Positions 1-10,400 of a DNA stretch of 64,000 nt are shown here, one piece after another. Origin of the DNA: Linyphia triangularis (Eukaryota; Arthropoda; Arachnida; Araneae; Linyphiidae); assembly GCA_963978545.1 (NCBI GenBank), contig CAXBTE010000036.1, positions 434,001 through 498,000 of the forward strand, written 5' to 3'. A model generated the notes under the pieces. It worked only from the letters and a program-made list of their open reading frames with translations, was not told the origin of the DNA and did not search any database. Each line of letters starts with the position of its first letter. Position 1 is the stretch's first letter. The translations under genes and the position numbers were made by a program.

Positions 1-830
1 AATGTTGTAACTTGGCAACATTGAAGTTCATTAATAGGAGATTCTTAAAAACGAAAATCTTAACAACCACTAAATATTAAGGGGGTCGAAAGTTGATCCC
101 AAAAAAGGACTGCATTTCAAACACTGAAAATTTCTGAATTTTACCTACATTTTGGGCTATAAACTGAATTAAGGGTCCTTTTTTGGGCAGATTTGAAATA
201 AAGTGACTGCAAATCATATTTCTATTTTAAAACCAAAATCTGGAAGCATTTTGAGCCATTTTTTGGAAAAGTGATTTTTTCATAAAATTTCCTAAGGCTA
301 ACCCCTTTGAAAAATTTCGAAAAATTTGAAAATTCAAAAAATTATATTTTCAGTCACATTTGGACAGAATATAAATATAAAACATATTTCAGGTCCCCAA
401 AAAAAATCTGGAAGCATTTTGAGCCATTTTTTGGAAAAGTGATTTTTTCATAAAATTTCCTAAGGCTAACCCCTTTGAAAAATTTCGAAAAATTTGAAAA
501 TTCAAAAAATTATTTTTTCAGTCACATTTGGACAGAATATGAATATAAAACATATTTCAGGTCCCCAAAAAAAATTTGGTAGCATTTGAGCCACTATTTT
601 CAAAGTTCAAAATTTCCCTTTGAAAATACATTGATTTTACAGTTTTTGAATTTTTACTCATAGTGTATTTTGAGCACAGTATTGTAACTTGGCCACATTT
701 AAGGTCTTCTATAGGAGATTCTTAAAAACGAAAATCTTAACAACCACAAAATATTAAGGGGGTCAAAATTTGCAAAGTTGTTTTTTTCAGTGGTACACAT
801 ACATAATTTTTACACAGAGAGTTTTGGGAG
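1..830. repeat. Long monomer with 168-bp internal duplication (833-bp type S, first 3 bases missing)
   Basis: The stretch starting TCTGGAAGCATTTTGAGCC occurs twice, at 239 and 407, so the A-tract module and the segment after it are present twice, 168 bp apart. The upstream copy has TTATATTTTCAG and ATATAAATAT, the downstream copy TTATTTTTTCAG and ATATGAATAT, so the two are already distinguishable. At the junction, CCCCAAAAAAAA is joined to TCTGG where an ordinary unit reads CCCCAAAAAAAATTTGG. Confidence 0.9.
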
Positions 831-1496
831 CACAATGTTGTGACTTGGCCACATTGAAGTTCATTAATAGGAGATTCTTAAAAATGAAAATCTTAACAAC
901 CACTAAATATTAAGGGGGTCGAAAGTTTATCCCAAAAAAGGACTGCATTTCAAACACTGAAAATTTCTGAATTTTACCTACATTTTGGGCTATAAACTGA
1001 ATTAAAGGGTCCTTTTTTGGGCAGATTTGAAATAAAGTGACTGCAAATCATATTTCTATTTTAAAACCAAAATCTGGAAGCATTTTGAGCCATTTTTTGG
1101 AAAAGTGATTTTTTCATAAAATTTCCTAAGGCTAACCCCTTTGAAAAATTTCGAAAAATTTGAAAATTCAAAAAATTATTTTTTCAGTCACATTTGGACA
1201 GAATATGAATATAAAACATATTTCAGGTCCCCAAAAAAAATTTGGTAGCATTTGAGCCACTATTTTCAAAGTTCAAAATTTCCCTTTGAAAATACATTGA
1301 TTTTACAGTTTTTGAATTTTTACTCATAGTGTATTTTGAGCACAGTATTGTAACTTGGCCACATTTAAGGTCTTCTATAGGAGATTCTTAAAAACGAAAA
1401 TCTTAACAACCACAAAATATTAAGGGGGTCAAAATTTGCAAAGTTGTTTTTTTCAGTGGTACACATACATAATTTTTACACAGAGAGTTTTGGGAG
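831..1496. repeat. Reference 666-bp satellite monomer (type P)
   Basis: This unit serves as the reference. Bases 831-1340 form a 510-bp long arm and 1341-1496 a 156-bp short arm. The arms begin with related ~100-bp heads (ACTTGGCCAC, then AGGAGATTCTTAAAAA, then AATCTTAACAACCAC, then AATATTAAGGGGGTC). The long arm then has a core around 967-1043 with TTTTGGGCTATAAACTG. At 1099-1184 is one 86-bp A-tract module, followed by a segment with TTGGACAGAATATGAATA. Type P is recognised by GTGACTTGGCCAC, AAATGAAAATC, TTTATCCC and AATTAAAGGG; the extra A in the last makes it 666 rather than 665 bp. No coding potential is visible. Confidence 0.93.
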
Positions 1497-2474
1497 CACA
1501 ATGTTGTAACTTGGCAACATTGAAGTTCATTAATAGGAGATTCTTAAAAACGAAAATCTTAACAACCACTAAATATTAAGGGGGTCGAAAGTTGATCCCA
1601 AAAAAGGACTGCATTTCAAACACTGAAAATTTCTGAATTTTACCTACATTTTGGGCTATAAACTGAATTAAGGGTCCTTTTTTGGGCAGATTTGAAATAA
1701 AGTGACTGCAAATCATATTTCTATTTTAAAACCAAAATCTGGAAGCATTTTGAGCCATTTTTTGGAAAAGTGATTTTTTCATAAAATTTCCTAAGGCTAA
1801 CCCCCTTGAAAAATTTGAAAATTGAAAAAATTATTTTTTGGAAAAGTGATTTTTTCATAAAATTTCCTAAGGCTAACCCTTTAAAAAATTTGAAAATTCA
1901 AAAAATTATTTTTTGGAAAAGTGATTTTTTCATAAAATTTCCTAAGACTAACCCCTTTGAAAAATTTCGAAAAATTTGAAAATTCAAAAAATTATTTTTT
2001 GGAAAAGTGATTTTTTCATAAAATTTCCTAAGGCTAACCCCTTTGAAAAATTTGAAAATTCAAAAAATTATTTTTTGGAAAAGTGATTTTTTCATAAAAT
2101 TTCATAAGGCTAACCCCTTTGAAAAATTTCGAAAAATTTGAAAATTCAAAAAATTATTTTTTCAGTCACATTTGGACAGAATATGAATATAAAACATATT
2201 TCAGGTCCACAAAAAAAATTTGGTAGCATTTGAGCCACTATTTTCAAAGTTCAAAATTTCCCTTTGAAAATACATTGATTTTACAGTTTTTGAATTTTTA
2301 CTCATAGTGTATTTGGAGCACAGTATTGTAACTTGGCCACATTTAAGGTCTTCTATAGGAGATTCTTAAAAACGAAAATCTTAACAACCACAAAATATTA
2401 AGGGGGTCAAAATTTGCAAATTTGTTTTTTTCAGTGGTACACATACATAATTTTTACACAGAGAGTTTTGGGAG
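1497..2474. repeat. 978-bp monomer with five A-tract modules
   Basis: This is a 665-bp type Q monomer (TTGATCCC, GGTCCACAAA, TATTTGGAGCAC, GCAAATTTG) in which the single 86-bp module has grown to five, starting at 1764, 1840, 1915, 2001 and 2077 (lengths 76, 75, 86, 76, 86), ending at 2162. The extra 313 bp account exactly for the length. The first modules carry private changes (CCCCCTTG, AAATTGAAAAA, ACCCTTTAAAAAA). Confidence 0.92.
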
Positions 2475-3805
2475 CACAATGTTGTGACTTGGCCACATTG
2501 AAGTTCATTAATAGGAGATTCTTAAAAATGAAAATCTTAACAACCACTAAATATTAAGGTGGTCGAAAGTTTATCCCAAAAAAGGACTGCATTTCAAACA
2601 CTGAAAATTTCTGAATTTTACCTACATTTTGGGCTATAAACTGAATTAAAGGGTCCTTTTTTGGGCAGATTTGAAATAAAGTGACTGCAAATCATATTTC
2701 TATTTTAAAACCAAAATCTGGAAGCATTTTGAGCCATTTTTTGGAAAAGTGATTTTTTCATAAAATTTCCTAAGGCTAACCCCTTTGAAAAATTTCGAAA
2801 AATTTGAAAATTCAAAAAATTATTTTTTCAGTCACATTTGGACAGAATATGAATATAAAACATATTTCAGGTCCCCAAAAAAAATTTGGTAGCATTTGAG
2901 CCACTATTTTCAAAGTTCAAAATTTCCCTTTGAAAATACATTGATTTTACAGTTTTTGAATTTTTACTCATAGTGTATTTGGAGCACAGTATTGTAACTT
3001 GGCCACATTTAAGGTCTTCTATAGGAGATTCTTAAAAACGAAAATCTTAACAACCACAAAATATTAAGGGGGTCAAAATTTGCAAAGTTGTTTTTTTCAG
3101 TGGTACACATACATAATTTTTACACAGAGAGTTTTGGGAGCACAATGTTGTGACTTGGCAACATTGAAGTTCATTAATAGGAGATTCTTAAAAACGAAAA
3201 TCTTAACAACCACTAAATATTAAGGGGGTCGAAAGTTGATCCCAAAAAAGGACTGCATTTCAAACACTGAAAATTTCTGAATTTTACCTACATTTTGGGC
3301 TATAAACTGAATTAAGGGTCCTTTATTGGGCAGATTTGAAATAAAGTGACTGCAAATCATATTTCTATTTTAAAACCAAAATCTGGAAGCATTTTGAGCC
3401 ATTTTTTGGAAAAGTGATTTTTTCATAAAATTTCCTAAGGCTAACCCCTTTGAAAAATTTCGAAAAATTTGAAAATTCAAAAAATTATTTTTTCAGTCAC
3501 ATTTGGACAGAATATGAATATAAAACATATTTCAGGTCCCCAAAAAAAATTTGGTAGCATTTGAGCCACTATTTTCAAAGTTCAAAATTTCCCTTTGAAA
3601 ATACATTGATTTTACAGTTTTTGAATTTTTACTCATAGTGTATTTTGAGCACAGTATTGTAACTTGGCCACATTTAAGGTCTTCTATAGGAGATTCTTAA
3701 AAACGAAAATCTTAACAACCACAAAATATTAAGGGGGTCAAAATTTGCAAAGTTGTTTTTTTCAGTGGTACACATACATAATTTTTACACAGAGAGTTTT
3801 GGGAG
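2475..3805. repeat. Two ordinary monomers (666 and 665 bp)
   Basis: Units start at 2475 and 3141. The first is type P with a private TTAAGGTGGTC and a TATTTGGAGCAC short-arm entry. The second mixes type markers: GTGACTTGGCAAC at its head, TTGATCCC, CCTTTATTGGG and TATTTTGAGCAC. Both have a single 86-bp module. No other feature seen. Confidence 0.92.
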
Positions 3806-4072
3806 CACAATGTTGTGACTTGGCCACATTGAAGTTCATTAATAGGAGATTCTTAAAAACGAAAATCTTAACAACCACTAAATATTAAGGGGGTCGAAAG
3901 TTGATCCCAAAAATGGACTGCATTTCAAACACTGAAAATTTCTGAATTTTACCTACATTTTGGGCTATAAACTGAATTAAGGGTCCTTTTTTGGGCAGAT
4001 TTGAAATAAAGTGACTGTAAATCATAATTCTATTTTAAAACCAAAATCTGGAAGCATTTTGAGCCATTTTTT

Positions 4073-4807
4073 GGAAAAGTGATTTTTTCATAAAATTTCC
4101 TAAGGCTAACCCCCTTTGAAAAATTTCGAAAAATTTGAAAATTCAAAAAATTATTTTTTGGAAAAGTGATTTTTTCATAAAATTTCCCAAGGCTAACCCC
4201 TTTCAAAAATTTCGAAAAATTTGAAAATTCAAAAAATTATTTTTGGAAAAGTGATTTTTTCATAAAATTTCCTAAGGCTAACCCCCTTTGAAAAATTTGA
4301 AAATTCAAAAAATTATTTTTTGGAAAAGTGATTTTTTCATAAAATTTCCTAAGACTAACCCCTTTGAAAAATTTCGAAAAATTTGAAAATTCAAAAAATT
4401 ATTTTTTGGAAAAGTGATTTTTTCATAAAATTTCCTAAGGCTAACCCCTTTGAAAAATTTGAAAATTCAAAAAATTATTTTTTGGAAAAGTGATTTTTTC
4501 ATAAAATATCCTAAGGCTAACCCCTTTGAAAAATTTTAAAATTCAAAAAATTATTTTTTGGAAAAGTGATTTTTTCATAAAATTTCCTAAGACTAACCCC
4601 TTTGAAAAATTTCGAAAAATTTGAAAATTCAAAAAATTATTTTTTGGAAAAGTGATTTTTTCATAAAATTTCCTAAGGCTAACCCCTTTGAAAAATTTGA
4701 AAATTCAAAAAATTATTTTTTGGAAAAGTGATTTTTTCATAAAATTTCCTAAGTCTAACCCCTTTGAAAAATTTCGAAAAATTTGAAAATTCAAAAAATT
4801 ATTTTTT
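4073..4807. repeat. A-tract module array 1 of B block 1 (nine modules)
   Basis: Modules begin with GGAAAAGTGA at 4073, 4160, 4245, 4322, 4408, 4484, 4560, 4646 and 4722, giving lengths 87, 85, 77, 86, 76, 76, 86, 76 and 86. Long modules carry an extra 10 bp (CGAAAAATTT). Long modules tend to read AAGACTAACC and short ones AAGGCTAACC, so the array tends towards a 162-bp dimer. The array ends where TTTTTT is followed by CAGTC. Confidence 0.92.
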
Positions 4808-6532
4808 CAGTCAAATTTCGACAGAATATGAATATAAAACATATTTCAGGTCTTCAACTAAAATTTCCCAGCTAGTTTCAAAATTTCGTACAAAATCGTC
4901 TCCATTTCTGAGCAAACGCGTTATTTTGGATTTTTTTGAATTTTAACGACAGTTTGGGCTATAAAGCGATTTAAGGGACCTTTCTTGGATAGTTTTGATA
5001 AAAAGTAACTCTTAAGCATTCTCCTATGTTAACAGCTAAATTTGACACTTTTCGGACATTTCCCAGCTAAATTCCAAAATTTCGTTCAAAACCGTCTCTA
5101 TTTCTGTGCTAACGCGTTATTTTGGATTTTACTGAATTTTCCCGACAGATTGGGCTATAAATCGATTTAAGGGTCTTTTCTTGAACAGTTTTGATAAAAA
5201 GTAACTATTGAGCATTTTCAAAGCATTTCGGACATTTCCCAGCTAGTTTTAAAAATATCGTTCAAAATCGTCTCTATTTCTGTGTTAACGCGTTATTTTG
5301 GATTTTTCTGAATTTTACCGACAGTTTAGGCTATAAATCGATTTAAGGGTTCTTTCTTGAACAGTTTTGATAAAAAGTAATTTTTAAGCATACTCTTAGG
5401 TCACAGCTAAAATTTTAAAGCATTTCGGACAATTCCCAGCTAGTTTCAGAAATTGCGTTCAAAACCGTCTCTATTTCTGTGTTAACGCGTTATTTTGGAT
5501 TTTTCGGAATTCTACCAACAGTTTGGGCTATAAAGCGATTAAAGGGTCCTTTCTTGACAGTTTTGATAAAAAGTTACTTTTGAGCATTTTCAAAGCATTT
5601 CGGACAATTCCCAGCTAGTTTTAAAAATTGCTTTCAAAATCGTCTCTATTTCTGTGTTAACGCGTTATTTTGGATTTTTCTGAATTTTACCGACAGTTTG
5701 GGCTATAAAGCGATTTAAGGGTCCTTTCTTGACAGTTTTGATAAAAAGTAACTCTTGAGCATTTTCAAAGCATTTCGGACAATTCCCAGCTAGTTTTAAA
5801 AATATCGTTCAAAATCGTCTCTATTTCTGTGTTAACGCGTTATTTTGGATTTTTCTGAATTTTACCGACAGTTTGGGCTATAAAGCGATTTAAGGGTCCT
5901 TTCTTGACAGTTTTGATAAAAAGTAACTCTTGAGCATTTTCAAAGCATTTCGGACAATTCCCAGCTAGTTTGAAAAATATCGTTCAAAATCGTCTCTATT
6001 TCTGTGTTAACGCGTTATTTTGGATTTTTCTGAATTTTACCGACAGTTTAGGCTATACAGCGATTTAAGGGTCCTTTCTTGACAGTTTTTATAAAAAGTT
6101 ACTTTTGATCATTTTCAAAGCATTTCGGACAATTCCCAGCTAGTTTTAAAAATTGCTTTCAAAATCGTCTCTATTTCTGTGTTAACGCGTTATTTTGGAT
6201 TTTTCTGAATTTTACCGATAATTTGGGATATAAATCGATATAAGGGTCCTTTCTTGAACAGTTTTGATAAAAAGTAACTTTTGAGCATACTCTAAGGTCA
6301 CAGCTAAAATTTTAAGGCATTTCGGACAATTCCCAACTAGTTTCAAAAATTGCGTTCAAAAACGTCTCCATTTCTGTGTTAACGCGTTATTTTGGATTTT
6401 TCTGAATTATACCGACAGCTTGGTTTATAAAGCGATTTGAGGGTCCTTTCTTGGGCATATTTAATAAAAAGTTACTGTAAACTATATTTCTATTTTAAAA
6501 CCAAAATCTGGAAGCATTTTGAGAAATTTTTT
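4808..6532. repeat. 175/197-bp palindrome-bearing satellite array of B block 1 (nine repeats)
   Basis: Repeats share CCCAGCTAGTTT, TCGTCTCTATTTCTGTG, AACGCGTTATTTTGG, GGGCTATAAAGCGATTTAAG and TTTTGATAAAAAGTAAC. The ACGCGT core lies at 4916, 5112, 5288, 5485, 5660, 5835, 6010, 6185 and 6382, so spacings are 196, 176, 197, 175, 175, 175, 175 and 197. The longer repeats carry about 22 extra bp around GGTCACAGCTAAAATTT. Eight of nine contain TAACGCGTTA, a perfect 10-bp palindrome; the first reads AAACGCGTTA. The repeats centred near 5660, 5835 and 6010 are nearly identical, suggesting recent local homogenisation. Confidence 0.93.
5286..5295. other. TAACGCGTTA palindrome (example of a box repeated through every B block)
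   Basis: The decamer TAACGCGTTA equals its own reverse complement. In B1 it starts at 5110, 5286, 5483, 5658, 5833, 6008, 6183 and 6380, plus an AACGCGTT core at 4915. The same set occurs in B2 (+8335), B3 (+25759), B4 (+33429) and B5 (+47773). It stays constant while surrounding positions vary between repeats. Binding of a sequence-specific protein is inference only. Confidence 0.6.
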
Positions 6533-7167
6533 GGAAAAGTGATTTTTTCATAAAATTTCCTAAGTCTAACCCCTTTGAAAAATTTCGAAAAATTTGAAAA
6601 TTCAAAAAATTATTTTTGGAAAAGTGATTTTTTCGTAAAATTTCCTAAGGCTAACCCCCTTGAAAAATTTGAAAATTCAAAAAATTATTTTTTGAAAAAG
6701 TGATTTTTTCATAAAATTTCCTAAAGCTAACCCCTTTGAAAAATTTAAAAATTCAAAAATTTTTTTTTGGAAAAGTGATTTTTTCATAAAATTTCCTAAG
6801 ACTAACCCCTTTGAAAAATTTGAAAATTGAAAAAATTATTTTTTGGAAAAGTGATTTTTTCATAAAATTTCCTAAGGCTAACCCTTTGAAAAATTTGAAA
6901 ATTCAAAAAATTATTTTTTGGAAAAGTGATTTTTTCCTAAAATTTCCTAAGACTAACCCCTTTGAAAAATTTCGAAAAATTTGAAAATTCAAAAAATTAT
7001 TTTTTGGAAAAGTGATTTTTTCATAAAATTTCCTAAAGCTAACCCCTTTGAAAAATTTGAAAATTCAAAAAATTATTTTTTGGAAAAGGGATTTTTTCAT
7101 AAAATTTCATAAGGCTAACCCCTTTGAAAAATTTCGAAAAATTTGAAAATTCAAAAAATTATTTTTT
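6533..7167. repeat. A-tract module array 2 of B block 1 (eight modules)
   Basis: Modules start at 6533, 6618, 6694, 6769, 6845, 6920, 7006 and 7082 (lengths 85, 76, 75, 76, 75, 86, 76, 86). This side is more degenerate than array 1, with GAAAAAGTG, TTTCGTAAAATTT, a T-run of nine or more near 6760, TTTTTTCCTAAAA and GGAAAAGGGA as private changes. It ends before CAGTCACATTTGG of the normal right part. Confidence 0.9.
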
Positions 7168-7484
7168 CAGTCACATTTGGACAGAATATAAATATAAAAC
7201 ATATTTCAGGTCCCCAAAAAAAATTTGGTAGCATTTGAGCCATTATTTTCAAAGTTCAAAATTTCCCTTTGAAAATACATTGATTGTATTTTGGAGTTTT
7301 TGAATTTTTACTCGTAGTGTATTTGGAGCACAGTATTGTAACTTGGCCACATTTAAGGTCTTCTATAGGAGATTCTTAAAAACGAAAATCTTAACAACCA
7401 CAAAATATTAAGGGGGTCAAAATTTGCAAAGTTGTTTTTTTCAGTGGTACACATACATAATTTTTACACAGAGAGTTTTGGGAG

Positions 7485-10400
7485 CATAATGTTGTAACTT
7501 GGCAACATTGAAGTTCATTAATAGGAGATTCTTAAAAACGAAAATCTTAACAACCACTAAATATTAAGGGGGTCGAAAGTTGATCCCAAAAAAGGACTGC
7601 ATTTCAAACACTGAAAATTTCTGAATTTTACCTACATTTTGGGCTATAAACTGAATTAAGGGTCCTTTATTGGGCAGATTTGAAATAAAGTGACTGCAAA
7701 TCATATTTCTATTTTAAAACCAAAATCTGGAAGCATTTTGAGCCATTTTTTGGAAAAGTGATTTTTTCATAAAATTTCCTAAGGCTAACCCCTTTGAAAA
7801 ATTTCGAAAAATTTGAAAATTCAAAAAAGTATTTTTTCAGTCACATTTGGACAGAATATGAATATAAAACATATTTCAGGTCCACAAAAAAAATTTGGTA
7901 GCATTTGAGCCACTATTTTCAAAGTTCAAAATTTCCCTTTGAAAATACATTGATTTTACAGTTTTTGAATTTTTACTCATAGTGTATTTGGAGCACAGTA
8001 TTGTAACTTGGCCACATTTAAGGTCTTCTATAGGAGATTCTTAAAAACGAAAATCTTAACAACCACAAAATATTAAGGGGGTCAAAATTTGCAAATTTGT
8101 TTTTTTCAGTGGTACACATACATAATTTTTACACAGAGAGTTTTGGGAGCACAATGTTGTGACTTGGCCACATTGAAGTTCATTAATAGGAGATTCTTAA
8201 AAATGAAAATCTTAACAACCACTAAATATTGAGGGGGTCGAAAGTTTATCCCAAAAAAGGACTGCATTTCAAACACTGAAAATTTCTGAATTTTACCTAC
8301 ATTTTGGGCTATAAACTGAATTAAAGGGTCCTTTTTTGGGCAGATTTGAAATAAAATGACTGCAAATCATATTTCTATTTTAAAACCAAAATCTGGAAGC
8401 ATTTTGAGCCATTTTTTGGAAAAGTGATTTTTTCATAAAATTTCCTAAGGCTAACCCCTTTGAAAAATTTCGAAAAATTTGAAAATTCAAAAAATTATTT
8501 TTTCAGTCACATTTGGACAGAATATGAATATAAAACATATTTCAGGTCCCCAAAAAAAATTTGGTAGCATTTGAGCCACTATTTTCAAAGTTCAAAATTT
8601 CCCTTTGAAAATACATTGATTTTACAGTTTTTGAATTTTTACTCATAGTGTATTTTGAGCACAGTATTGTAACTTGGCCACATTTAAGGTCTTCTATAGG
8701 AGATTCTTAAAAACGAAAATCTTAACAACCACAAAATATTAAGGGGGTCAAAATTTGCAAAGTTGTTTTTTTCAGTGGTACACATACATAATTTTTACAC
8801 AGAGAGTTTTGGGAGCACAATGTTGTGACTTGGCCACATTGAAGTTCATTAATAGGAGATTCTTAAAAATGAAAATCTTAACAACCACTAAATATTAAGG
8901 GGGTCGAAAGTTTATCCCAAAAAAGGACTGCATTTCAAACACTGAAAATTTCTGAATTTTACCTACATTTTGGGCTATAAACTGAATTAAAGGGTCCTTT
9001 TTTGGGCAGATTTGAAATAAAGTGACTGCAAATCATATTTCTATTTTAAAACCAAAATCTGGAAGCATTTTGAGCCATTTTTTGGAAAAGTGATTTTTTC
9101 ATAAAATTTCCTAAGGCTAACCCCTTTGAAAAATTTCGAAAAATTTGAAAATTCAAAAAATTATTTTTTCAGTCACATTTGGACAGAATATGAATATAAA
9201 ACATATTTCAGGTCCCCAAAAAAAATTTGGTAGCATTTGAGCCACTATTTTCAAAGTTCAAAATTTCCCTTTGAAAATACATTGATTTTACAGTTTTTGA
9301 ATTTTTACTCATAGTGTATTTTGAGCACAGTATTGTAACTTGGCCACATTTAAGGTCTTCTATAGGAGATTCTTAAAAACGAAAATCTTAACAACCACAA
9401 AATATTAAGGGGGTCAAAATTTGCAAAGTTGTTTTTTTCAGTGGTACACATACATAATTTTTACACAGAGAGTTTTGGGAGCACAATGTTGTAACTTGGC
9501 AACATTGAAGTTCATTAATAGGAGATTCTTAAAAACGAAAATCTTAACAACCACTAAATATTAAGGGGGTCGAAAGTTGATCCCAAAAAAGGACTGCATT
9601 TCAAACACTGAAAATTTCTGAATTTTACCTACATTTTGGGCTATAAACTGAATTAAGGGTCCTTTTTTGGGCAGATTTGAAATAAAGTGACTGCAAATCA
9701 TATTTCTATTTTAAAACCAAAATCTGGAAGCATTTTGAGCCATTTTTTGGAAAAGTGATTTTTTCATAAAATTTCCTAAGGCTAACCCCTTTGAAAAATT
9801 TCGAAAAATTTGAAAATTCAAAAAATTATATTTTCAGTCACATTTGGACAGAATATAAATATAAAACATATTTCAGGTCCCCAAAAAAAATTTGGTAGCA
9901 TTTGAGCCACTATTTTCAAAGTTCAAAATTTCCCTTTGAAAATACATTGATTTTACAGTTTTTGAATTTTTACTCATAGTGTATTTGGAGCACAGTATTG
10001 TAACTTAGCCACATTTAAGGTCTTCTATAGGAGATTCTTAAAAACGAAAATCTTAACAACCACAAAATATTAAGGGGGTCAAAATTTGCAAAGTTGTTTT
10101 TTTCAGTGGTACACATACATAATTTTTACACAGAGAGTTTTGGGAGCACAATGTTGTAACTTGGCAACATTGAAGTTCATTAATAGGAGATTCTTAAAAA
10201 CGAAAATCTTAACAACCACTAAATATTAAGGGGGTCGAAAGTTGATCCCAAAAAAGGACTGCATTTCAAACACTGAAAATTTCTGAATTTTACCTACATT
10301 TTGGGCTATAAACTGAATTAAGGGTCCTTTATTGGGCAGATTTGAAATAAAGTGACTGCAAATCATATTTCTATTTTAAAACCAAAATCTGGAAGCATTT

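Larger units (their letters stand above)
3806..7484. repeat. B block 1: 3679-bp giant unit
   Basis: A standard monomer is opened at its A-tract module. The left part (3806-4072, 267 bp) is ordinary monomer with private AAAAATGGACTG, GACTGTAAATC and CATAATTC. It is followed by module array 1 (4073-4807), a 1725-bp array of 175/197-bp repeats (4808-6532), module array 2 (6533-7167), and the normal right part (7168-7484). The right part has its own markers: GCCATTATTTTC, GATTGTATTTTGGAG and ACTCGTAGTG. The parts sum to 3679 bp. B1 matches B3 in small variants such as AAATTTTAAAATTC, which separates this pair from B2 and B4. Confidence 0.94.

Noticed and set aside
1021..1060. AATAAA in each monomer as a polyadenylation signal.
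   Set aside because: The hexamer is expected often in DNA this AT-rich, and no gene lies upstream.
831..1496. Related heads of the two arms as possible terminal repeats of a mobile element.
   Set aside because: No coding region, primer-binding site, target-site duplication or terminal inverted repeat is visible; the heads fit an internal duplication in a tandem monomer.
4073..4807. Regular short repeats that could suggest a CRISPR array.
   Set aside because: The modules are repeated along their whole length with no unique spacers, and there are no cas genes; it is a tandem repeat.
4764..4946. A 60-codon open frame, identical at 13099-13281, 30523-30705 and 38193-38375.
   Set aside because: It begins with TTG, not ATG, runs from an A-tract module into the first 175-bp repeat, and encodes low-complexity F/K/S/N residues. 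Its apparent conservation reflects copying of the B block, not coding constraint.
4808..6532. A canonical CENP-B box in the 175-bp repeat.
   Set aside because: The CGTT-containing parts do not match the known CENP-B box pattern (TTCG....A..CGGG); only a functional analogy is possible.
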